Positions 9,142 through 19,938 of a stretch of DNA of 34,700 nt are shown piece by piece; the stretch's first letter is position 1; the number at the start of each line of letters is the position of its first letter. Under the pieces are notes generated by a model. That model was given only the letters and a program-made list of their open reading frames with translations. It ran no database searches and was not told the DNA's origin. Location of the stretch: contig NW_019775695.1 of the NCBI RefSeq assembly GCF_001039355.2, positions 215,114-249,813 of the forward strand. The letters run 5' to 3'. A program made the position numbers and the translations under genes. The stretch comes from Lingula anatina. Its lineage: Eukaryota > Brachiopoda > Lingulata > Lingulida > Lingulidae.

Positions 9142-11739
9142 TCAGTGAAGCAACCGTAACAGGCAGGCTACAGATAAAAACAATGGCACCAATAATGTCA
9201 ATTTTGAAACTGCCAGATTTCCGGCATGGTTACAACCATTCCAGTCATCACAAAAACAGTATGTACGCTGGGAGTCTTGTGTTTGTGATCCGGGATACAC
9301 GGCGGAGCTAGCGGAGCCGCGCCCAGGAAGGCAGTAGTTATGTCTCCGATTGGTTGGCATGTCTTCCCGGTATATGGTGTTTTTCATCAGCTGGTTTAAG
9401 CAGCCTCTGGTGATTTGTTCTTGGCCTAAAAAAATTAAAAGGAATAAAACAAATATATGAGTGAGAATTTATGGTTTGTTACAACACCTAAAACAACCAG
9501 TGTTTCGTGCAAAATCAAGTGTAATACATTCACTGCCTTACACAGGGAAATCATCAGGAAATCAAGACTTGGTGTATTGTGCCTTGAAAAAAAAAACATT
9601 ACAGTTACACTCTGTACATTTACAACACAGATTAGCAAAATTTAAGCACGACTCCACATTTCACAAAAGATTATATAATCAATAATAAATTGTTGCTTCA
9701 AGCACACAAAAGCCTGACAAGTACTGTACACAAGACAGTATATATATGTGTGCATGTGCAAAGGATATGATCATAAATGACATGTAAAATTGAAAACCAT
9801 GCAAATGGTACAATTAGTACATTGGACATATATCATTCAGGATCTCAGCACACTGCAGGGAGTCCACACTGAAAATGCAGGTTGCAAATGCGTTTTTTTT
9901 TTCTTTTTGTGGGGAGGGGGGGGGGTGTGTGTTTTGGCCAACTCCCCATGGGCAGTACCTTGTACCTACCCCTGATATTGTCATAGATCTTAACACACAT
10001 TGTATCGGCCCCGCATTCCCACCACTTCTGGAGATAGATGTCCAGCTTGTCATCACAACCTGGGGTGGTACTTTGACAAGAATAACAGTAGCGGACTGCG
10101 GCTTCGGCTAGAAGTAAAACAAATTAATGTGGAGATTAAGCGCTAGCCAGCTACGGGTAAACTCACCGTTGACTACTTGGTAAACTTTCACACACATTGT
10201 CTGTTCTCCGCATTCGACCCATCGCTGGACCCACTCGCTGAGAACATTCCCGCACCCTGGCTGGTTTGATGTACATGAATAACAGTATGATGGGGGTATG
10301 GCATCTGCTGCTAAAAAAAGCAAAACATTGGCTGCTAGGCTACTGCACTGAAATCTGGGTTAGCAATCAAGATTGTATGTTATATACTCTACTTCACTGA
10401 AGTGCCACAACACCAACTCAAAATGCTTGACAGAGTTCTAAAAGAGGTGCAACATGCAAAATTGTGAGATGACTAAGAAGTCTTTTTTTTATACAAGATT
10501 GCTTGACACAAGTAATAAAATTGTAATACAAATTCTTGCAAAAGGCATGCAAAAACATTCAATATTATTTTTTCAGATTCTTATCAAAGCATTTGGTTAG
10601 AAATATTGTAATCAAATACTGAACCTTGTTAAAATAGTAATTGTTTTCTAGTTAAGCCAAAGATCAGTAAAAAAAAGCTTTTCATATATTATATTTGTGA
10701 GCCCAAAACATGGAGACTGTACAGTATTCTGGTTTATTTCAAGCAAGCTTGAACTAATTCATAATACCTAGTTGATTTAATTATGCAGCAAAGAGAAATT
10801 GTGTACATTTTATTTATTTTGTGAAAAAAAAAGGTGCATTCTCATAAAAAAGAATTATATGAAAGTGTTAGCTGAGAGCTAAATGTGCAAAAGGGGGCCG
10901 TAGCAATAGTCGGAAGGTTTAATAGTCCGAAGGTTCATTGGTCCAAATATTCACTATAGAACCTTTGAACCAATGAACCCTTGATTAAAAAATCGATGAA
11001 AATGTTACCACTTTTCGGACCAATGAACCTTCGGACTATCGAGACGCCCCCGAGCTAAAAATGTGTTAAATGTTATTCAGCCATCGACATAAAATCCTTC
11101 CACTGCAACCATGCCGTATCAGTTAGTAAACGATCTACTGAAAACAGTTCAAAATGGTAAAATTTTGTTTGCAAATATATTTATATAAATAAAGCAATTA
11201 TTAATGCTGTAAAAATCGAAATTAGTGAGTTAATAAATAATATCAAACGTATTTCAAAATAATGAAGAAAAAATGATAAATAATCATAAATGAGAGCAAG
11301 TATGCTGAACACGTACATATATAAGAGAAATTCTTTAAGATACAAAGCAATTATTACGCAGTTTAAAATAGTGGGAGGTCATATACACAAAAGTTACTCG
11401 CCCACTCAAAAAACAATTAATTAAGGTCACAAAAGCGGAATCCCTTTACCATTATTTAGTCATACGATAAATATACACAGCGGTAGTTGCATTTAGTGGC
11501 ATATAACTTTAGTAATAAAATAACGTGAACGTTCTTAAACGTTCAAGCTTGAGTTTCATAAACAACCGATTTTCAAGATGGCGGCAATTTAACGATCATT
11601 CCTAACAGGTGAGACATTTTGAACACAGGTAAGTCATTTTGAAAACCCTGTTAAATAAAGAATTTTAAATGCACCAAAACTTACCTTGAAATATATACAA
11701 AATAAAAACTAGTATTACGGATGCAGAAAAAGACTCCAT
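9142..11739 (-). CDS. Ly6/uPAR GPI-anchor-type protein with two alternative domain exons
   Basis: This is a complete gene. Exon 1 (11739-11685) encodes the signal peptide MESFSASVILVFILYIF and ends in phase 1. Two homologous exons follow, A at 10310-10167 (144 nt) and B at 10107-9970 (138 nt), both phase 1-1. The last exon, 9425-9142, ends in TGA. Splicing 1-A-last gives 160 residues and 1-B-last gives 158. Either product has exactly ten LU-domain cysteines: five from A or B (YCYSC...PGC...ECG..TMC) and five from the last exon, ending YCFCDDWNGCN. The tail KLTLLVPLFLSVACLLRLL fits a GPI signal, so the mature protein should sit on the cell surface. All four splice junctions keep frame and domain integrity. 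The gene is tail-to-tail with the other Ly6 gene and head-to-head with the gene at 12566. Its ligand or partner is unknown. Confidence 0.88.
9970..10107 (-). other. Ly6 alternative exon B
   Basis: Acceptor TTTTACTTCTAG, donor GTAGGT, 138 nt, phase 1-1. It encodes the first half of the LU domain (RYCYSCQSTTPGCDD ... WWECGADTMCVKIYD). It aligns without gaps to exon A over 40 residues, with about 21 identities. Its 5' neighbour exon A ends only 59 nt away. Confidence 0.88.
10167..10310 (-). other. Ly6 alternative exon A
   Basis: Acceptor CTTTTTTTAG, donor GTGAGT, 144 nt, phase 1-1. It encodes SYCYSCTSNQPGCGN ... WVECGEQTMCVKVYQ, the same five-cysteine half-domain as exon B. Its strong donor and acceptor argue that it is not a decayed copy. 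Confidence 0.88.
10893..11050. mobile_element. 158-bp hairpin element (MITE-like) in intron 1 of the minus-strand Ly6 gene
   Basis: It begins GGGGGCCGTAGC and ends GACGCCCCC. A perfect 23-bp inverted repeat lies inside it at 10922-10944 and 11017-11039 (core GTCCGAAGGTTCATTGG). Further partial copies of the same motif lie at about 10913-10921 and 10963-10980 (inverted), so the element can fold in more than one register. The related sequences GAGCTAAATGTG (10876-10887) and GAGCTAAAAATGTG (11052-11065) flank the element and look like an imperfect target-site duplication. It has no coding capacity. Confidence 0.75.
11574..11642 (+). promoter_or_regulatory. YY1-type motif and tandem splice donors (possible non-coding first exon)
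   Basis: CAAGATGGCGGC at 11574-11585 matches the YY1 element common at animal transcription starts. Two strong donor sequences follow, CAG|GTGAGA (GT at 11609) and CAG|GTAAGT (GT at 11629). They lie inside an 18-bp direct repeat with a 20-bp period (11605-11622 and 11625-11642). This could be a plus-strand 5' UTR exon of the gene at 12566, overlapping the minus-strand Ly6 gene. No acceptor was proven. Confidence 0.35.
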
Positions 11740-12339
11740 CTTTCCTTATTCTGCAAAAAACTACTCAAATTCTTAACAGGGTCATAAGACAGGTATGTGT
11801 GTCATCTCGTTCAAGGTAAAAGTAGGTCATGACTCATGCATATTTAAGTACTGGTTTGTTCTCCGTGTAGCGGACACGAGTTTTAAAAGTCAGGAATGTG
11901 AGTCGCGTAAACTGCACGACAGTAGAGTATTAGTACGAATCATGCTAGCAGTACTAAGTATTCTCTCATATTATCCAGCAAATGATTGTTATTGATATAT
12001 GTAAATAACAGACTGTGGGGTAATCTCTGTTATGGTGGTATATTTCCAGTTATATACAGTATGCATTATCTATATAAATGAATTGATGAAATATAAGCCT
12101 AATAAAAATATATATACAGTGAAAAATGAAAATGTAGTATTCGTAGGCCTATATGGTCGTAAATGTTTACATTTCATCCTTAAAAATCCTTGAAATTCCA
12201 TTCAATTGTGTTGCACTAGGCTGCATCAATAAATATATCGGTTTTTTTTCCTGTAGCCTATATATTAGGCCTATTTTAATACGGTTTCGAAATTAATAAA
12301 AAAATTTGACATTCAAAAATCAACAGAAGATTTTCTGAC

Positions 12340-12373
12340 AAAAAAAAAAAAAAAAAAACAACAACAACAACAA
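12340..12373. repeat. poly(A) followed by (CAA)n
   Basis: An A19 run followed by about five CAA units. Confidence 0.9.
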
Positions 12374-12454
12374 AGGAATCTTGGCGACATGACGTGATGC
12401 AATAATTAAAATTTCATTATGTTGTTGAGACGTTTTTAAAACACCATGGAAACG

Positions 12455-12466
12455 TCGCATGCGCAG
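12455..12466. promoter_or_regulatory. NRF1-like site, probable promoter of the gene at 12566
   Basis: TCGCATGCGCAG resembles the NRF1 palindrome (core GCATGCGC) and lies 100 nt upstream of the ATG. A further ATGGCGCG motif is at about 12498. No TATA box is evident at a fixed spacing, which fits a housekeeping-type promoter. Confidence 0.4.
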
Positions 12467-12565
12467 AAAACAATTAAACAGAGATACCGAGTTGCGATGG
12501 CGCGACACTCAAGCTGTCAGTGACTAGTGTTTATTTAGTTTAGTTTGCGTATACTTATATATAAA

Positions 12566-13454
12566 ATGTCGTGTTTTGAACCTCTTACAAATCGGTTCAC
12601 AAATGCTCTCAGGATTGCAAGAGGGCGTGTTGGCAATGCATATCAATATGTGCGACAACGTCTTAGAAGAAGGCGCCCCCGTGTTGGTGTAGATCCACAA
12701 GGAACAGTAAGTAAAACCGCTCTTCTTTGAAATATGTGAAAATAGGATGTTTTTGATAATGGAAGTGAGTTCTGTCTTTGGTTCCTCTTTCAGGTCAACT
12801 TTTTCATTCCGTTCCTTCCATTTGTTCTGCTTTTAATGTTTGCAGAATTGTTTTTGTTTAGGATTGTGTAAGAAGCCTATACGTTGCACATGTGCACGTA
12901 CACACACTTCCTCTAGTGTTAATTTGTATATACTCTGATTCTATGTTTGAATACACAACTTAAGATTGAAATAGTAATTGGTTCAGTTGGTAAACTCAAA
13001 TACATTCTTTGCCCCTTAATTCAATAGTCTGCATGATTTGACTTGCCTAAAATGATATACTATCTGAGCTCCATCTCCCGATCATATTGTGATGGCGAAA
13101 TAAAATAAACATTTAACAAATTTTATTGTACAAATCAAGCTCTGAATAAAGTCTGTCAATCGAGATCAAGCTTATAAAATATCAAAATTTGTATGATACG
13201 TGTACAACGTTACATAATAATTCTGCATTCAGCCACCTCCAGTCCGCCCCCAGCAAGGCCGACTGTCAAAATTCAAGGACGAGTTGTCCAACAAGAGGAC
13301 ACTTAAAAAAGCTGGACTGCAGACTGTGGGAAAACCACAGGAAGGAGCATCTGGGACGGCGTGGGAGGTTGTGGATAAAGATGCCAGGCCAAAAACTGCT
13401 ATGCCAAAAAGGTAACGTAAAAAACATAGTTTTCTGACATCATTTTCTCTCTCT

Positions 13455-13490
<36 letters not shown>

Positions 13491-15044
13491 GATTAATTTT
13501 GTCTGCAAGTTTTATTCTCAACCTGTACTTTTCTACAAATAATCTCAGTCCATTCCCCGTTTTCCTCTCTTTAAGACTAGCTAGACCAACCACTGCAATG
13601 CGAAAAGATGCAGAGGAACTGAAGAAACGGGAGGAAGCCGCTATCGAACGCCGCAGAGAATCAATGGTTCAACATGCGGCTGCAATTAGAAAAAAGCTTG
13701 GCAAAGCTGCTGATGTAATTTTTTTTTTCATGAACTAAAATTCACTCATTTGATTATGCCGATTAAATTGAAGAGATGCATTTAAACATGTATTACTACG
13801 TCCCCTATATGGTACTTCATTTTATACTCTATACATAGGTAAATGAGAGACAGACTAAAATTAAAATGTCTTTGTGTGATTAGCAATTACAATTGAAAAT
13901 TAAATAGAAAACAGGCTGACTTATTTTCTTATCTAAGGTCCCTCGTGTGAAAGCGGTGCGCATCGCAACCAGGCAAGAAGCTGCCTTAGAGGCGTACAAC
14001 AAGAAACATGAGAATGCCGCTAGGCGGCACCAGGAGCTCTCTGATAAGAACAAGGAGGCTCTGGCTAAAAAGGACATGAAAAGACAACAGGTAAACAACC
14101 TCACATGTTTTTTTTCCTCATTTTTAATAATGCCTTTTGGGGTTTTATACAATTTAAAGCCTTCAAAACTAAGGTGTTTAAAGTGCAATATGTATAGATG
14201 TAGAATATTTCAGAAACAGGGATTCGTTTAAACGTAAGGTGTTAGTTAAAATGTTACTATCCTCAACAGTAGAAAGGAAGCTTAACTCGCCTTAGGAAAA
14301 AGAACGTTTTTAAATGTGGCATCATTTTTCCCAGATCCTCCAAAGAAAGTCAGATAAAGAAAACGCCGCTGGCAAACCAGTTTCCTCTACCGATGATGAT
14401 AATAAAGATGAAGATGAAGATGAAGATGAAGGACCACTGGGCGTGGCAGCCATTCTGAAACCTGCTTTTGTCCCCTTTCAAGGCGAGCAATACAGCTCTG
14501 ACGAGGATGAAGCCGTTCCTTCTCCAGCCTCCCACCTGGGGCGTGGCACCTTGCCATACCAGGGTGCACTGGCCGTGCCTCCCCCAAGGAGAAATCTCCC
14601 AGCACGTCTGCCACGCCTAGAACACATACGCTGTTCTACTTCCGCAGCTCCACTGACAAGTGTGGTCACTAGCAGCCAGAATGGTGGCATTGATTACCCC
14701 TGGGGTCTGAGTGACCTCCTGCGAACCGGCCAACCAGAAGCACGCATTATTCACGTGTGCCAGAGCTCCAACTGTGCGGATGCTGAATCAGATGACAACA
14801 CCCATGGTAAGAATATTGCAACAGAAAATAAACAAGTTCTTTAGTTACACTTATTTTTAAATCGTGAAAGCTTGGAGAATGAAGTTCTGAAAAGTGTATC
14901 TGATTAATCCTTACAGTTACTTACTTTTTCTATCAATTTACAGCTGCCGACAGTGCCGGAAGAGATGGGAGCTTCCGTGATGACACTAAAGTCGCTGCCG
15001 TGAGAGGGCGCAGCAGTATCCGGGATGAACAACCACCTACTTGA
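12566..15044 (+). CDS. unrecognised 394-residue charged, coiled-coil-like protein
   Basis: Six exons join in frame: 12566-12706, 13233-13411, 13576-13714, 13938-14090, 14335-14806 and 14944-15044 (TGA). All have GT-AG junctions. I do not recognise the family. Visible features, in order: an N-terminal basic patch (RQRLRRRRPR, residues 30-39) that could be a nuclear signal; a charged Ala/Glu/Lys/Arg-rich stretch, probably helical or coiled-coil, from about residue 115 to 204 (for example EELKKREEAAIERRR); the motif DKENAAG with a KEN box at 212-214; an acidic run DDDNKDEDEDEDE at 224-236; then a Pro/Ser/Arg-rich tail. There is no signal peptide or membrane segment, so it is probably cytoplasmic or nuclear. 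The ATG at 12566 was chosen because it opens exon 1 with a good A-rich context. The codons and splice signals look fully maintained. A KEN box would suggest APC/C-dependent turnover, but a single three-residue match is weak. Confidence 0.8.
13446..13486. repeat. (CT)n microsatellite in intron 2
   Basis: A CT tract with GTGT interruptions. It starts 34 nt after the donor of the exon ending at 13411, on the sense strand of the gene. Confidence 0.95.
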
Positions 15045-17332
15045 CCTACAGTGATTACCCCAGAGAAAGTGCATGGGCACATATGAAAAAATATTTGGAC
15101 AATTTTTAAGTTGCTGTACATAGTATTTCCATTAATATAATTCATTGTTAAATTCTATTTTAATTCTATTTATTTATTTTTTATCAAGGGGTTCACAATT
15201 GCTATTTGCTATATTTATGGGTTATTTTTTTCGTTTTTATTATTTTTATCGGGTTGTGGGGTGGCAGAACGAAATTTGCAGAATTGGAAACGATCCTCTG
15301 GCACACCGTAAGAAGTTGTAAGATTGTGAGTCCCTGGCGTGGATGAAATATGCCCGTAAACTCACCAACTGCACATCTGAGCCTGTCACATCAAAATTTC
15401 GAGGGAGTGTTTTTTTTAAATCTTGTTTTGTTTTTGTTTTTGTTTTTAATATAATTAGGACCAGATAGTTTTAATCAGCGAAAAGAAAAGTCCTTGTTGT
15501 CACATGTATATATTCAATATTTTGCTGTGAACATATTTAAATTAATTACAAAAAACACTTGAATAAAAATATATCTTTCTTGAATAAGACGCCTTTTAGT
15601 TCGGGTGTATTTGTTTTAACAAGTTAAAAACTTAACAACAATTAATGTAACATAAATGGAAGTCCAATGTTTGCCTTGTGTTAACCATCTACAGGACGAG
15701 TTATACAACATACATGTATGTTGAAAAACAGGAACTGAAAAGGTCAGAGATTTCGTGCTTTGGCGTACAGAAAATAAGAATAAGAATTAACAGAATATGT
15801 CAATATCAAATTAAAGACAAATTGAACTCTGTGATATTTGCCATGCATTTTAAGACGTGTTCTTTCAGGTTATCCTTATCCGTAACCATATTTCGGTGTC
15901 TTTAATAATACTTTTTCTCCTTATTATATGAACGCGTCGTACTGCTTGATAAATGTACCGGCGTGTGCGTGCGGTGCACCTTCTTATGACCATTTAAACG
16001 GTCATTTAAACGAGTTATAATTGATGTATTTGGTAAAATCAAAAAATTACTGAAAAGTTGACAATGCCCAGGGTATATTATGTGTCTCCAAGGAAGGTAT
16101 CTATAATAATGACCACTTTCATCCAGTCGATGATAAAGAATAATCTGTTATGGCCAAACATGGCCCGCTCGAATGTGATTGCAATGGCCTTTCTCAACTG
16201 ATGCAATCAACCTGTCTCATAAAGAACTATCTAATTTTATATGTGCAATGTATGTTATGTATGTTTTCTGTGTTACAAGCGCTCTTTCACGTTGGGATAA
16301 CCGTACATTTTATAAAGGGACTTTGTGACTAGGTGAAAGTAAAAATGTAAATAGATGGATAGGATATACAATAAAAAGAAAGAAGACAAAATTGTAGTGT
16401 CTACAGTGGAATAGGAAAGGAAAAATACATAATAGCCAAGTTATTGAAATCCGCTTCTAGGGCTGTTTACATTTATTTGACTCACGGTCCGAGTGAGATA
16501 GATGGGAGAGAAACAAATCACTATGATCTCGGAAGAAGCAGATAATGATCAAGCATTTACACTCGCTTAGTAGCGTTACCACAAGAATGCAACACTTTGC
16601 AGTTTTGCATTTTTTTCTTTATAAGCCACCACTACAAAAAAAAAAGAAAACTAATGAAAGCATTAGAAAATTAACAAGAAATGGTGAATAAAATCATAAA
16701 GTCATCGAACTTGTTAGCCGTATCAATCCCATATCAGTATTCTAATGCAAATTGATTATGGACAACAAGCTATCCCATACAGACAATATACAAGGAAAAC
16801 GAACAAGTAAAAAAAAACAATAAGTCAGTAGGTTAAACTAAACGGGCAAAGTCGAAGAAAACAAAAAGACAATAAGATAAACTATATAAATACATATGTA
16901 TAACGGTGTTTCGATCTGTGTCGCTGCCGAGAGTGTGGTGTGTACCACAGCCAAAGTACAAGTGTGTCGAAATACGATAAGCTCCAGCGGGTGATAAGGG
17001 CCCCATGCCTGAGTGTTGAAATCCAGTGGACAACGTTCAACACAGGTGACACGGTGTAATCTCCTCGTCGGATTTTAAGGAGGAGCACCTCGGTTTTCCT
17101 GGACCGGTGAAAGTGGAGTTTTATTGTCTATCTCGATATCTTGGTGCGGGTTATAGGACGTGTAATTACCGTGAAAGGAAACGGGCGATGCCATATGACC
17201 ATTGTTTTCGTAGTTAGAAACCTCAATACAGCGAAGTGTTCACATTAGAAGGCATTATCAAGAACTCTCGTTCATCCGCCTTTCGCTGTGTACCAGTTAT
17301 TTTGAGAAACTTTGTATCGAATCTAGTCCAAA
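15045..17332. other. 3' UTR, intergenic region and 5' region of the TNFR-like gene
   Basis: The left part is 3' UTR up to the AATAAA at 15562. From 15.6 to 16.8 kb I see no gene. From about 16.9 kb the sequence becomes richer in GC and probably holds the promoter and 5' UTR of the gene starting at 17333. I cannot place the start site. Confidence 0.4.
15562..15567 (+). terminator. poly(A) signal AATAAA of the 394-residue protein gene
   Basis: AATAAA 518 nt downstream of the stop, within the sequence CTTGAATAAAAATAT. Confidence 0.55.
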
Positions 17333-17515
17333 ATGCCAAGATTTCTGTTGTTGCTGATCATCGCCATGTCACTAAAGGTAAGGCATTAGTAGCCTATATT
17401 ATGCCCCTTGTAGTAAACTGTACTGACAATCTGTACATTACAGATACCATCTTTAACCCCAACCTTGACTCTGGAGTCTTCATAGATAACATGTCCGGTA
17501 TTATACACATCTCTC

Positions 17516-17570
<55 letters not shown>

Positions 17571-19901
17571 AGGTTATCGTTGAAAAATGAAAACTTAATG
17601 ACCCAAAGCAGCCTTTTTATTCCCACTCACACCACGGAAGGGGAGCTCCTACGTACTTGTGTGTTTTTAAATCCCGTCCATCAGCTATTCTTGTTCACAC
17701 CTCAACACTGTAAAGTTGACACCTTTTAATAAAGGTAGGCAAGAGTAGTGAAAAATTCAAATTATATGGATCTCTCTCTCGCGCGCGCGCCCTCGCGTGG
17801 TCGCGTGAAGTGTGAAAACACGAAAGTGGGAATGACGAAAAGCGAGAATATGTTTTACACAATTTATTATTAGTTTAGTTTATAAGAGGTCTATTTTCTT
17901 ACATCACTTATACACCAGACTAATTCATACTTCTACCAACACATGCCGGGCTGAATCTTATTCAAACCATTAAAACAATTGTTCCCCACGCAGGTGCACA
18001 AGTACACTTCTTATTTTCTACTGAAAATACTAGTAAACACGCAACCACGGAATCTAAAGTTTACTCAACAAAAGTTATCAGAGTATTTTTAGCAAGTCGC
18101 ATTGACTTCAGATATATTTAGAAAAAGATATACATGGAACCGCTTAGGCTTTCTACGGTCTGTGCGCTATCTCAATCACTATCGCTTGTTTATGATAGTT
18201 AAATACTGGAGTCATCGTGCCAAAACATCTACTTAGGACACTGTCACACACATCAAACAGACAATGTTTTTCCTATTTTATTTAATTTTATTCTTTGCAT
18301 TTTATGCGACATAAATTCGAGACAGATATTTTCCGGTGAATTTTGCACTTAAACAGCTGTACTTAGCACGTGGGTATTCAATTCCAAGGGTGCTTGGCAC
18401 GAAATTTAGAAAGCATGCCTCGTATTTCAGGGTTATGTTTAAAAATTCAGCATATTGACTAGATGGAATATTAGTCACACGAAAGAGGAAGAATTAATTA
18501 ACTTGGGGATTTTTATATAAGACGCATGTGACCTGTCAAATTTTATGTTGTAATATTAAGCGATCTCATATCAGCCAGTGCAACTCATTGCGGGCCAAGT
18601 ACGTAATTATGTTGATAAGCTAATCCAAGTTAATTCGATATCTCTCTCCCACGTCTTTTTACATGACGCCTTAGGTACATTTATATTATTTATAACAGTA
18701 TCTTTGGAACAATATGTTTTATCCGCACTTTATATCCGCGATACAGTTTAAGCGCTATTTAAGCATCATTTTCCCATGGATTAGATCCCTCTTTTCAAAC
18801 GTTCCTCCACGTCATCGTTGGATTTGTTTTCAAGTACCATGTTTTCATGTGTATGGTAAACGGGTGAATATATATACATGTGTGTTTTGGCGAATTTATT
18901 ATTGTCTCTGCCGTCAAAGATTCTCTCGGAGATAAACTGGCTGAGCAGAACTGTGCAGAACAAATAGTGGCATATTTCCATTTGTGAACCAGGCCGGGTG
19001 AAACACTAGGCAAATACAACTTCTTAATAAATGCAAGGGAAAGTGGGACTCCACTTAAGGGACGCTTGTATTCCTATGTTCCAAAATAGAACGATGCTAC
19101 CAATCAAACAGCTGTGTATACATCAAATCATTATCTCACCTTTTCTTTACACAGCAAAAGATGCCAACACATACGCGTTTGAAAACATCTAGTGTAGAAT
19201 AGTAATCTTAGCTCTCTAGTTCTTGCTCTATGAGAACCCCATTTATACATTATTTGCTAGCGTCCGATTTTCTATTCGTCCTTATCGTTGATAGAGCTGG
19301 GACTGAATTGGCTGTAGTATATAACACCAGATAAGGTATTCACCCCCCAGTGGACAAGGGAATCCAAAGTTTAAGCTGCCCTTGGGAAGGATTGATACGC
19401 TTATCGTTAATCAGGGAACGGTGATCCGATTTTAATTGACGATGGCTATTTACCTAGGTGTCCAAAAAGATGGTTAATGGAAATCATTCGAGATATCATA
19501 AAACGAGGCCCTTGGGACTGCGTGACGTCAAACGAGACTAGAAAATGTGCGAGCATCCGCGTGAGGTGGGGTTTTAAAACTTCTCAGCGATAACGAATCT
19601 CTTCACAAAATGCAATACAAAAGTGACACCCAAAATGTAGCGAATTCGTGCTATTATACACTTCGAGAGAATCCAAGAGAAAACAACCAGAAAAATATTC
19701 ATCTGTATAATGTGGCTGCTTGGCAACTTTTCTTCGTAACCGCACCGCACTCGCTAGGCTGCCATCATTCCTCACCCCACTCTCCTCTAAATCCCACAAT
19801 TTGAGAGTTTGGGGCTATCACGGATGATGTTCATTTTCGACGTTTCGATAAATGGGCAGTATGCTTAAACTGTATATGTCTATAGTCGGGGAAAAAGAAA
19901 G

Positions 19902-19938
<37 letters not shown>

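Noticed and set aside
12170-12280. Repeated AGGCCTA-like hexamers near the Ly6/394-residue gene promoter region
   Set aside because: Only a few scattered copies without regular spacing; not distinguishable from AT-rich simple sequence.
14314-14844. 176-codon frame read as a single-exon gene
   Set aside because: It is exon 5 of the six-exon gene, extended into both flanking introns. The acceptor at 14334 and donor at 14807 keep phase with the neighbouring exons.
19584-19799. 71-codon minus-strand frame within intron 1 of the TNFR-like gene
   Set aside because: There is no recognisable motif and no convincing splice sites at its edges, and the opposite strand is also open over much of it.
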